Shown piece by piece: positions 44,167 to 51,395 of a DNA stretch of 64,000 nt. The position numbers and the translations under genes are program-made. The stretch comes from Actinomadura luzonensis (GTDB taxonomy: Bacteria > Actinomycetota > Actinomycetes > Streptosporangiales > Streptosporangiaceae), in assembly GCF_022664455.2 (NCBI RefSeq), contig NZ_JAKRKC020000001.1:4903001-4967000 (forward strand), given 5' to 3'. The notes beneath the pieces were generated by a model, which did no database searches, was not told the origin of the DNA, and saw nothing but the letters and a program-made list of their open reading frames with translations. The first letter of the stretch is position 1; every line of letters starts with the position of its first letter.

Positions 44167-44442
44167 GTGACCAAGCGATCGCGCAAGCGCCGCGTCCTGA
44201 CCGGCGGAGCCCTGGGCCGGCGGCTCGGGTTCGGGCCCGGGGAGCCCCACGGGCCGGACGGCGGCGACCTCCCGCCCGACGACCGGCCGGGCGGCGACGG
44301 CGGGGTGCGCGAGCCGCGCCGCCCCAAGCCCGCGCCGCCGTCGCTGGCGGCCGAGGCGCCGCTGCCCGAGCCGGGCCTGGTCGCCCGCGACCGGACCCTG
44401 CCGCCGCCCGCCGAGGTGACCGGCGCGGTCGCCTCCAGGTGA
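44167..44442 (+). CDS. Small basic proline-rich hypothetical protein
   Basis: A 91-residue frame starting at GTG 44167 (TKRSRKRRVLTGGALGRRLG), with a basic N-terminus and a Pro/Gly/Glu-rich remainder ending EVTGAVASR. No domain is recognised. GAGGGC lies very close upstream. It is divergent from the DUF2637 gene. A non-coding stretch cannot be excluded. Confidence 0.45.
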   Translation: MTKRSRKRRVLTGGALGRRLGFGPGEPHGPDGGDLPPDDRPGGDGGVREPRRPKPAPPSLAAEAPLPEPGLVARDRTLPPPAEVTGAVASR

Positions 44443-44457
44443 CCGCCGCGCCGGGGC

Positions 44458-44541
44458 CTTCGCACGGTGCGCCACGGCCTTTGCACGGTGTGCCACGGCC
44501 TTCGCACGGTGTGCCACGGCCTTCGCACGGTGCGCCGGACG
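44458..44541. repeat. Four tandem copies of a 21-bp unit
   Basis: Copies at 44458-44478, 44479-44499, 44500-44520 and 44521-44541 of CTTCGCACGGTG(C/T)GCCACGGC; the fourth diverges at the end. Each copy contains the small dyad GCAC-G-GTGC or GCAC-G-GTGT. The array lies between the small basic ORF and the P450 promoter, in a 284-bp region with no other gene. Confidence 0.95.
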
Positions 44542-44671
44542 CGCCTGGAGCCGGCCGTTCCAGGCTCATTGCGTTCAGGTGAACGGGACGTCCGGGGACG
44601 CACCGGTCTTCGGGTTGAGAGGTAAATTCGTCCTTTCGGAGGGGTCCGGCGGCCCTTCCGGGTGGGACCAT

Positions 44672-44697
44672 CTATCGAGGGATTTATCCCTGGATAG
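44672..44697. promoter_or_regulatory. Long palindromic operator upstream of the P450 gene
   Basis: A 26-bp near-perfect palindrome: CTATC-g-AGGGAT (44672-44683), central TT, ATCCCT-g-GATAG (44686-44697). Only the two g positions and the centre break symmetry. It ends 29 bp before the P450 start codon, where a TetR- or GntR-type repressor would act. Confidence 0.8.
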
Positions 44698-44726
44698 TGC
44701 GCTGTATCCCAGCAGGACGGACATCG

Positions 44727-45902
44727 ATGTCAGAAAACCAGTTCCCGCTCGTCCAGTTCATGCGTGACGGCTTCGACCCCGTGGGCGAGCTCGCGCGCAT
44801 CCGGGCCGAGCATCCGGTCTTCCCGATGGAGATCCCGGGTGACCAGACCGTGTACCTCGTCACCCGCTGGGAGGACGTCCGCGCGGTCCTCGGCGACCAC
44901 GAACGCTTCAGCAACGACTTCGCCGGCGTCATCGGCCTCGGCTCCAACCAGGAGGACCCGGGCGGCCTGGGCTTCCGCGACCCGCCCGAGCACACCCGGC
45001 TGCGCAAGTTCCTCACCCCCGAGTTCACCATGCGGCGGCTGCGCCGGATGGAGCCACGCATCGAGGCCATGGTCGAGGAGGCGCTCGACCGGATCGAGGC
45101 CAAGGGCGCCGAGAGCATGCCGGTGGACCTGTTCGAGGAGTTCGCGCTGCCCATCCCGTCGCTGGTGGTGTGCGAGCTGCTCGGCGTCCCGTACGACGAG
45201 CGGGCCGGCTTCGTGAAAATCAGCAAGGACCGCTTCGACTTCACCGCCGGGCCCGAGGCGTCGCTGCAGGCGATCAACGACGCGATGACGTACCTGACCG
45301 AGCTGGTGGCCAGGGAGCGGCGCGACCCGGGCGACGGCCTGCTGGGCCAGCTCCTGCGCGAGCACGGCGACGAGCTGGACGACCGCACGCTCGCCAGCAT
45401 GGCCGACGGCCTGCTGACCGGCGGCCACGACACCAGCACCAGCATGCTCGCGCTCGGCACGCTGTGGCTGCTGCGCAACCCGGAGCAGGCGGCCAAGGTG
45501 CGCGAGGTCGACGGCTACGTCAACGACGTCGTCGAGGAGCTGCTGCGGTACATGAGCGTGGTGCAGGTGGCCTTTCCGCGCTTCGCCCGCGACGACCTGG
45601 AGCTGCACGGCGTACCGGTCAAGAAGGGCCAGATGGTGCTGTGCTCGCTGGCCGGCGCCAACCGCGACCCCCGGGCCCTCGGCGAGGACGTCGACGAGAT
45701 CCGGCCCGGCCGCGAGGGCTCCCACCTGGCCTTCGGGCACGGCATCCACCGCTGCGTCGGCGCGCCGCTCGCCCAGATGGAGATGCGCATCGCCTTCCCC
45801 GCCCTGCTGCGCCGCTTCCCGACGCTGCGGGTCGCGGGCGAGGTGCCCTTCCGCGAGCTCGCTATTGTCTACGGCGTCAAAGAGCTACCCGTCGCCTGGT
45901 AG
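44727..45902 (+). CDS. Cytochrome P450
   Basis: A 391-residue soluble bacterial P450. The haem loop FGHGIHRCVGAPLA holds the thiolate Cys; the I-helix has LLTGGHDTSTSML in place of the usual AGxDTT; the K-helix ExxR is EELLRYM. No ferredoxin or reductase gene is beside it. ATG at 44727 with GGACGG upstream. It begins the plus-strand group P450-HAD-DUF4031, under the palindromic operator. The substrate cannot be told from sequence. Confidence 0.95.
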   Translation: MSENQFPLVQFMRDGFDPVGELARIRAEHPVFPMEIPGDQTVYLVTRWEDVRAVLGDHERFSNDFAGVIGLGSNQEDPGGLGFRDPPEHTRLRKFLTPEFTMRRLRRMEPRIEAMVEEALDRIEAKGAESMPVDLFEEFALPIPSLVVCELLGVPYDERAGFVKISKDRFDFTAGPEASLQAINDAMTYLTELVARERRDPGDGLLGQLLREHGDELDDRTLASMADGLLTGGHDTSTSMLALGTLWLLRNPEQAAKVREVDGYVNDVVEELLRYMSVVQVAFPRFARDDLELHGVPVKKGQMVLCSLAGANRDPRALGEDVDEIRPGREGSHLAFGHGIHRCVGAPLAQMEMRIAFPALLRRFPTLRVAGEVPFRELAIVYGVKELPVAW

Positions 45903-45920
45903 ACGGGCTACGTTCGCAGT

Positions 45921-46688
45921 GTGAGCGAGCCTGTTGACGAGCCCGTCATCGACCTGACGCGGATCGGCGCCGTCGTCCTCGGCACCGACGGGGCGGTCAC
46001 CGACACCGCCCGGGGGCACGCGGCCGCCTGGAAACACGTCCTCGACGCCTTCCTGCGCGGCCGCTCGGCGCCGTTCGACATCCGCGAGGACTACCTGCGC
46101 CACGTGGACGGGCGGCCGCGGCTCGACGGCATCCGCACCTTCCTCGCCGCGCGCGGCCTGACGCTGCCCGAGGGCACGCCGGACGACGAGCCGGGCGCGC
46201 CCACCGTGCACGGGCTCGGGCTGGCCAAGGACCGCACGTTCCTGGCGCAGGTGGACGAGTACGGCGTGGCGGCGTTCCCGTCCACCGTCGTGCTGCTGCA
46301 CGAGCTGCGGCGGCGCGGCGCGCGGACGGCGGCGGTCTCGGCCAGCCGGCACGGGCGCAAGCTGGTGCACGCGGCGGGGGTGTCGCACCTGTTCGACGTG
46401 ATCGTCGACGGCGCGGACGCCGCCGAGCTGGGCCTGCCGGGGCAGCCCGACCCCGGCCAGCTCCTGGAGGCGGCGCGCCGCCTGGAGCTGCCGCCCGCCC
46501 GGGTCGCCGTCGTGGACGCGGCGCTGCCCGGCGTGGAGGCGGCGGGCAAAGGGGCGTTCGGGCTGGTCATCGGGGTCGTGCGGGAGAGCGGCCGGGCCGG
46601 GGAGCTGCGCGCCCACGGGGCCGCGATCGTGGTGGCGGACCTCGCCGACGTCGAGGTGCGCGGCCGCGTCCTACCCTGGACGTCGTGA
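45921..46688 (+). CDS. HAD-superfamily protein with degraded catalytic motifs
   Basis: A 255-residue protein that follows beta-phosphoglucomutase-type HAD proteins along its length (TDTARGHAAAWK, HVDGRPRLDGIRTFL, VHGLGLAKDRTF, VSASRHG). However, motif I is LGTDGAVTD where active members have (F)DxDGVxTD, so the nucleophile Asp is Gly; motif III is GLPGQPDP instead of GLPGKPDP, losing the Lys; motif IV is VVDAALPG instead of VxEDALAG. It therefore looks like a non-catalytic relative. GTG at 45921, 18 bp after the P450 gene; stop overlaps the DUF4031 start (GTGA). Confidence 0.82.
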   Translation: MSEPVDEPVIDLTRIGAVVLGTDGAVTDTARGHAAAWKHVLDAFLRGRSAPFDIREDYLRHVDGRPRLDGIRTFLAARGLTLPEGTPDDEPGAPTVHGLGLAKDRTFLAQVDEYGVAAFPSTVVLLHELRRRGARTAAVSASRHGRKLVHAAGVSHLFDVIVDGADAAELGLPGQPDPGQLLEAARRLELPPARVAVVDAALPGVEAAGKGAFGLVIGVVRESGRAGELRAHGAAIVVADLADVEVRGRVLPWTS

Positions 46689-46966
46689 CCGTTCTCATCG
46701 ATCCCCCGAACTGGCCGGGGCCGCGCGGGCTCCTGTGGTCGCACCTGGTCAGCGACCACTCGCTCGCCGAGCTGCACGACTTCGCGGCGCTGCTGGGCAT
46801 GCCGCCGAGGGCCTTCGACCGGGACCACTACGACGTTCCCGAGACGGTGCACGCGCGCGCGGTGTCGCTGGGGGCGGAGGCGGTCAGCTCGCGGGAGCTG
46901 CTGCGGCGGCTGGTCGCGGCGGGGCTGCGGCGGCGCAAACGGCACGCGCCGCGGTCACCCCGGTGA
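46685..46966 (+). CDS. DUF4031 domain protein
   Basis: A 93-residue protein: MTVLIDPPNWPGPRGLLWSH, then SDHSLAELHDFAALLGMPPRAF and RDHYDVPE, the DUF4031 pattern. Basic C-terminus. GTG overlaps the HAD stop by four bases. Its last 12 bp overlap the end of the convergent HD gene. Function of the family is unknown. Confidence 0.87.
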   Translation: MTVLIDPPNWPGPRGLLWSHLVSDHSLAELHDFAALLGMPPRAFDRDHYDVPETVHARAVSLGAEAVSSRELLRRLVAAGLRRRKRHAPRSPR

Positions 46967-47640
46967 GGTGAGGGCCGCCAGCTCGGCGGCCAGGTTCGCG
47001 CGGGCCCGCTCCTCCCACAGGGCGCGGGCGCGGGCGGTGCGGTAGAGGGCCGGGGCGGCGAGCAGGCGGCGCAGGACGCCGGCGCGGCCCTTCCTGAACA
47101 GCTCGTCGGGGACGTGCGCGTACTCGCGGCGGATCGCGGCCGCGTACGCGGCGTAGGAGCCGCGGCCCCCTCCGGCGGGGCGGCCCAGGACGGCCAGGTC
47201 GGCGTCGCACAGGACGGCCCCGTCGGCGTCGCCGGGGCGACGCTCTCGTGGGCGGCGGTCAGGCGGACCAGCCGCGCGGCCTCGGCGACGAGGGCGGCCG
47301 GCACGCCGCAGGCCGGGAGCCGGGACTGCGCGAGCTGGGCGCTGCGCTCCTCGTCCCAGCCGGGGCGGCCGTCGTAGACGGCGTCGTGGAACCAGGCGGC
47401 CAGGCGCACCGCGTCGGGGCCGGCGGCGGCTGTCGGGGCGGCCGGGGCGGGGGCGAGGTCGTCCAGGGCGGCCAGGACGGCGGCCAGGTGGGCGCGGTCG
47501 TGGTAGTGGCGGTGCGGCTCCGACCAGCGGGCGATCAGCTCGGCGCCGGTCGCCAGGGCGGCGGGCGAGGTGCCGGCCAGGCGAGCCCAGGCGGTCGCCA
47601 GGCGTTCGGGGGCGTCGTCGTCGCTGCGGTCGTCGATCAC
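46955..47640 (-). pseudogene. HD-superfamily metal-dependent phosphohydrolase, frameshifted
   Basis: The first about 134 residues, from the GTG at 47640, read VIDDRSDDDAPERLATAWAR, RHYHDRAHLAAVLAALDDL, AAWFHDAVYD, WDEERSAQLAQ; these contain the HD metal ligands. After HESVA the similarity moves to another frame (DADGAVLCDADLAVLG, AAAIRREYAHVPDELFRKGRAGVL, RANLAAELAALTSPG) and runs to the stop at 46955. One C (minus strand) is missing in the run at 47234-47237; the span is 686 bp, one short of a multiple of three. Strong GGTGGGAG before the start. Either a recent inactivating deletion or a homopolymer sequencing error. Confidence 0.8.
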
Positions 47641-47699
47641 GCTCCCACCGTAGACGGCTGAGGTCCCTCGGAAACAAGGGAGAACGGGCCGCCGATCAC
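47637..47699 (-). CDS. Short coupled ORF C (20 codons) directly before the HD gene
   Basis: GTG start at 47699 after GGTGGGTGC, reading VIGGPFSLVSEGPQPSTVGA then TGA. The stop overlaps the HD gene start as GTGA. Its first codons (GTGATCGGC) are a near copy of the HD gene start (GTGATCGAC), so it arose by duplication of that start region. Whether it is translated is unknown. Confidence 0.5.
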   Translation of the reverse strand: MIGGPFSLVSEGPQPSTVGA

Positions 47700-47758
47700 G
47701 CACCCACCGTAGACAGCTGAGGTCCCTCGGAGACAAGGGAGAACGGGCCGTCGATCAC
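47696..47758 (-). CDS. Short coupled ORF B (20 codons)
   Basis: GTG start at 47758 after GGTGGGAGC, reading VIDGPFSLVSEGPQLSTVGA then TGA. The stop overlaps the start of ORF C as GTGA. It differs from ORF C at four bases within the coding part, two of them silent. Confidence 0.5.
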   Translation of the reverse strand: MIDGPFSLVSEGPQLSTVGA

Positions 47759-47805
47759 GCTCCCACCGATCCCTCGGAGACAAGGGGGAACGGGTCGTCG
47801 ATCAC
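47755..47805 (-). CDS. Short coupled ORF A (16 codons)
   Basis: GTG start at 47805 after GGTGGGAGC, reading VIDDPFPLVSEGSVGA then TGA. The stop overlaps the start of ORF B as GTGA. It lacks 12 bp found in B and C, an in-frame difference that keeps both the reading frame and the overlap. Confidence 0.5.
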   Translation of the reverse strand: MIDDPFPLVSEGSVGA

Positions 47806-47985
47806 GCTCCCACCGATCCCTCCGGAGAGAAGGGGGAGCGCCCGCGGCACCCGCCGGGACGCGGCAGGCGGGCGGGGCTCCGGAAAAGGGGCGGGGCGGG
47901 GTTGGCGGGGGTTTGGTAGCGTCGGGGGATCGACGGGAGCGCGGAGGAGCGGCGGCGCCTGCCCCGGTGGCGGGAGCTGCGTGAG

Positions 47986-49161
47986 GTGCTGCCCCCGCGC
48001 CCGCGCCTGTCCCGCGCCGGCCGGGTGGCGGCCGCGGCGGACGTCGGCGATCTGCGCAGGCTGGCCCGCGGGCGGGCGCCGCGCATGGTGTTCGACTACG
48101 TGGACGGCGCGGCCGAGGGCGAGCGGTCGATGGCGCGGGCGGCGGAGGCGTTCCGGCGGGTGGAGTTCCGGCCGCGGGTGCTGCGTGACGTGGCCGAGGC
48201 CCCGACGGCGGTGGAGATCCTGGGCCGGCGCATCTCGATGCCGGTCGTGCTGGGCCCGACCGGGTTCACCAGGATGATGCACCGGGCGGGCGAGCGGGCC
48301 GTGGCGCGTGCGGCGGAGCGGGCGGGCGTCCCGTACACGCTGTCCACGATGGGCACCACCCCGGCCCCCGCCGTGACGGCGGCGGCGCCCGGCGGGTGGA
48401 ACTGGTTCCAGCTGTACGTGGTGCGCGACCGCGCCCGCAGCCTGGACATGCTCGCCCTGGCCCGCGAGGCGGGCATGGACGTGCTGGTCGTCACCGTGGA
48501 CGTCCCGGTCGCCGGGGCGCGGCTGCGCGACGTCCGGCACGGGCTGACGGTCCCGCCGTCCCTGCGCTGGCGCAGCGCGCTGCAGGCGCTCGGGCGTCCG
48601 GCGTGGTGGTTCGACTTCCTGACGAGCGAGCCGCTGCGCTTCGCGACGGTGGACGGCGCGCCGGGCGACCTGGCGGGCATCACGAACCTGATGTTCGACC
48701 CGTCCGTGACGATGCGGGACCTGGAGTGGATCCGGTCGGCGTGGCAGGGCCCGCTGCTGGTCAAGGGCGTGCAGCGGGTGGACGACGCGAAGGACCTGGC
48801 GGCCGTCGGCGTGGACGGCCTGGTGGTGTCGAACCACGGCGGCCGGCAGCTCGACCGCTCCCCCACCCCGCTGGAGCTGCTGCCCGAGGTGGTGGACGCG
48901 GTCGGCGACCGCACGGAGGTGTTCTTGGACGGCGGCGTGCGCAGCGGCGCGGACGTGGCGGCGGCGGTGGCCCTGGGCGCGCGGGCGTGCTTCGTCGGCC
49001 GGGCCTACCTGTACGGGCTGATGGCGGGCGGCGAGGGGGGTGTCACGCGGGTGCTGGAGCTGCTGCGCGCCGAGCTGGTGCGCACCCTGCAGCTGCTGGG
49101 CGCGGGCGGCGTCGGGAACCTGGACCGCGACCTGGTGCGCCTCCGCCCGGCCGGCGGGTGA
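47986..49161 (+). CDS. FMN-dependent alpha-hydroxy acid dehydrogenase (lactate dehydrogenase-like)
   Basis: A 391-residue TIM-barrel flavoenzyme. Family residues: RMVFDYVDGAAEGERS, GPTGFTRMMHRAGERAVARAA, the Lys in LLVKGVQRVDDA, the catalytic His in VVSNHGGRQLDRSPTPLELL, and the FMN phosphate loop FLDGGVRSGADV. It oxidises an L-2-hydroxy acid such as lactate or mandelate; the specific substrate is not clear. GTG at 47986. It is divergent from the short-ORF array. Confidence 0.92.
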   Translation: MLPPRPRLSRAGRVAAAADVGDLRRLARGRAPRMVFDYVDGAAEGERSMARAAEAFRRVEFRPRVLRDVAEAPTAVEILGRRISMPVVLGPTGFTRMMHRAGERAVARAAERAGVPYTLSTMGTTPAPAVTAAAPGGWNWFQLYVVRDRARSLDMLALAREAGMDVLVVTVDVPVAGARLRDVRHGLTVPPSLRWRSALQALGRPAWWFDFLTSEPLRFATVDGAPGDLAGITNLMFDPSVTMRDLEWIRSAWQGPLLVKGVQRVDDAKDLAAVGVDGLVVSNHGGRQLDRSPTPLELLPEVVDAVGDRTEVFLDGGVRSGADVAAAVALGARACFVGRAYLYGLMAGGEGGVTRVLELLRAELVRTLQLLGAGGVGNLDRDLVRLRPAGG

Positions 49162-49182
49162 GGCGCACCGGGCCGGACGCGG

Positions 49183-51303
49183 TCACGGGTAGCTGACGAC
49201 CTTGACCGGGACCGTGGCGGTGCCCTGCGCGGGGCCGCCGGTCGCGTTGATGACGTGCGCGATCGTGCCGTTGCCGCCGAGGGAGACGGTCAGCAGGTCG
49301 TGGAAGCGCACCCCTGACCGGACCGGCGCCTCGAAGCCGCGCTCGGCGACGATCGACGGGTCGACGTTGAAGTAGCAGTACGCCCCGAGCCCCCACGCCT
49401 CGTGCGCGGTGACCCCGTCGCCCACCTTGTACGCCGCGTACCCCCGCGTGGACCCGTTCATCCAGGCCGCCTGGCTGGGCGGGTCGTACGGCATCTCGTT
49501 CTGGAAGAAGATCGTCCGGCCGCGCTGCCCGTTCCACACCACCTGGTACTTCTGGTAGTGCTCGACGAACAGCCCGTACGCGGTGACGTCGTCGCCGTTG
49601 ACGATCAGGCCGGTGTCGGCGGTGTTGACGGTCCAGCCGATGCCGGTGCCGTGGTCGCCGCGCCAGGCCCAGATGTGGTCGATGATCGTGTGGTCGCTGT
49701 TGACGACCAGGCTGGTGGTGGCCTTGCCGGCGTGCGCGCCGCCGACGCGGAAGAAGACGTCCTGGACGCTGATGGGGTCGGCGGCGTGCCCGGCGGCGGC
49801 GCCGGACGGCCCGATCTCCAGCAGCACCGGCGAGTTGACGCTCCCGGCGTCGAACAGCAGCCCGGCCACCCGCACGCCGTCCACGTCGGCGACCCGCATG
49901 GGCACGACGCCGTTGTCGGGGATGATCGTGGCGTAGCCGAGGCCGAGCACGACGGTGCCGGCCCGGTTGACGTTGATCGGCTGGCCGACGTGGTAGACGC
50001 CGGGCGTGAACAGCAGGTTCAGGCCGGCGGCGAGGGCGGCGTTGATGGTGGCGGCGGTGTCGGCGGGCCTGGCCACGTAGAAGCGGCTGAGCGGGATGGT
50101 GGCGCCGGTGCCGGGCCAGCTCACGCCGCGGGTGTTCTGCCGCAGCGCGGGGACGAACACCTGGTACGCGCCGGCCGCGTCCACGTACAGGAACGGCTTC
50201 TCCCTGGTGACGGGGCTGGTGTCGAGCGTCGTGTACGGCGGCTCGGGGAACGACTGGGCGGGCGCCCCGGCGACGCCGGAGAAGACCATGTTCCAGACGC
50301 CGTTAAGCCAGCCGCCGAGCTGGCTGTCGCGGGTGAACCACTGCTGCTGCGAGTACGGCTGCACGGTCCCGTCGACGCGGCTGTCGGCGATGTAGCCGCC
50401 GCTGGCCCAGCCGTACCCGGTGGGCGCGAGGTTGAGGTTGCCGCGCACGTGGACGCGGCGGAACGGCGCGGCCTGCGAGACCGCCCACTGGTTGGTGCCG
50501 CCGGACGGCGTGATGGACAGGTTCTCGGCCGAGCGCCAGAAGTTCTGGGTGGCGTTGCCGCCGAACCAGCCGGCGTCCACCCGGACGGAGCCGTTGACGG
50601 TGACGTCGTCGGGGTTGCGGCCGAGGCCGGCGATCGAGGTGTAGAAGCCGATGTCGGCGTTGACGTTGTAGCTGCCGGGCTTGAACAGCAGGGCGTGCCG
50701 TTGCGGGCCGAACTGGTTGGACTCCTGCTGGGCGAAGATCGAGTCGAGCGTGGACTGGATGCTCGCCTGGGACATCGAGGGGTCGAAGACGTGCACGTTG
50801 GGGCCGAGGTCGCCGCCGCCCGGGGGCGCGGACGTGGTGCCGTAGACCTGGAACTCCCACAGCGAGTAGCCGTAGCCGGTGGCGCGGGCGGTGCCGTACA
50901 CGCGGACGTAGCGGCCGGTGCCGGAGACGGCGAGGCTCTGGGTGCCGCCGGTGCCCGAGGTGGTGGAGTAGACGTCGGTCCAGGTGGCGGCGTCGGCGGA
51001 GACCTGGACGCGGAAGGCGGTGGCGTAGGCGGTCTCCCAGCGCAGCACGACGCCGGTGATCGACGCGGTGGCGCCGAGGTCCACCTGGAGCCACTGCGGG
51101 TCGCTGAACGCGCTGGACCAGCGGGTGCCGGTGTCGCCGTCCACGGCGGCGGAGGCGGGCGTGCCGCCGTTCTCCGTGGAGGAGGCGGTCGCGGGCCTGC
51201 CCTGGGACAGGAGGGGGTCGGCGGCCCGCGCGGGGCCGGCCACGAGGCAGGGGGCGATCAGGGCCGCCAGCACGGCCAGGATGAGTCGTCGGCGAGGGGG
51301 CAC
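49183..51303 (-). CDS. Secreted discoidin (F5/8 type C)-beta-helix protein
   Basis: A 706-residue exported protein: signal peptide LILAVLAALIAPCLVAGPARA, a CBM32/discoidin domain (residues about 30-155: ASSTENGGTPASAAVDGDTG, WLQVDLGATASITGVVLRWE), a Gly/Pro linker, then a right-handed beta-helix region (HALLFKPGSYNVNADIGFYT, GLGRNPDDVTVNGSVRV, FTPGVYHVGQPINVNRAGTV). Related proteins are polysaccharide hydrolases or lyases, sometimes annotated as alpha-1,3-glucanase-like. GTG start with GAGGAG; palindromes lie just upstream. Probably acts outside the cell on a polymer whose products enter by the nearby ABC system. Confidence 0.85.
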   Translation of the reverse strand: MPPRRRLILAVLAALIAPCLVAGPARAADPLLSQGRPATASSTENGGTPASAAVDGDTGTRWSSAFSDPQWLQVDLGATASITGVVLRWETAYATAFRVQVSADAATWTDVYSTTSGTGGTQSLAVSGTGRYVRVYGTARATGYGYSLWEFQVYGTTSAPPGGGDLGPNVHVFDPSMSQASIQSTLDSIFAQQESNQFGPQRHALLFKPGSYNVNADIGFYTSIAGLGRNPDDVTVNGSVRVDAGWFGGNATQNFWRSAENLSITPSGGTNQWAVSQAAPFRRVHVRGNLNLAPTGYGWASGGYIADSRVDGTVQPYSQQQWFTRDSQLGGWLNGVWNMVFSGVAGAPAQSFPEPPYTTLDTSPVTREKPFLYVDAAGAYQVFVPALRQNTRGVSWPGTGATIPLSRFYVARPADTAATINAALAAGLNLLFTPGVYHVGQPINVNRAGTVVLGLGYATIIPDNGVVPMRVADVDGVRVAGLLFDAGSVNSPVLLEIGPSGAAAGHAADPISVQDVFFRVGGAHAGKATTSLVVNSDHTIIDHIWAWRGDHGTGIGWTVNTADTGLIVNGDDVTAYGLFVEHYQKYQVVWNGQRGRTIFFQNEMPYDPPSQAAWMNGSTRGYAAYKVGDGVTAHEAWGLGAYCYFNVDPSIVAERGFEAPVRSGVRFHDLLTVSLGGNGTIAHVINATGGPAQGTATVPVKVVSYP

Positions 51304-51331
51304 GGCTGCTCCTCACGGGAAGGGGGGCGAA

Positions 51332-51343
51332 GAGAGCGCTCTC
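51332..51343. promoter_or_regulatory. Perfect 12-bp palindrome upstream of the beta-helix gene
   Basis: GAGAGCGCTCTC, 29 bp before the start codon. This form is typical of LacI-type operators in actinomycetes, although the local regulator is a ROK protein. Confidence 0.65.
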
Positions 51344-51376
51344 GCCCGCCGAGCGTGCCCGCGCGGCCGACTTCTG

Positions 51377-51387
51377 TCAAGCCTTGA
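51377..51387. promoter_or_regulatory. TCAAG-C-CTTGA dyad between the ROK and beta-helix genes
   Basis: An 11-bp perfect dyad within an AT-rich stretch (TTGATTTAACTTC) in the promoter region of the beta-helix gene. It resembles the TTCAAGCTTCAA element on the other side of the ROK gene. Confidence 0.5.
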
Positions 51388-51395
51388 TTTAACTT

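Larger units (their letters stand above)
47635..47846. repeat. Tandem duplications of the HD gene start region
   Basis: Two 59-bp units (47635-47693, 47694-47752), a 47-bp unit (47753-47799) and a diverged partial unit (47800 to about 47846). Each contains GATCACGCTCCCACCG (start codon plus ribosome binding site on the minus strand) and a CCCTCGGAGACAAGGGA stem-loop. The 47-bp unit lacks 12 bp. Confidence 0.95.

Noticed and set aside
44080..44517. Minus-strand frame encoding VAHRAKA repeats
   Set aside because: It is only the translation of the 21-bp DNA repeat; no start signal and no recognised sequence.
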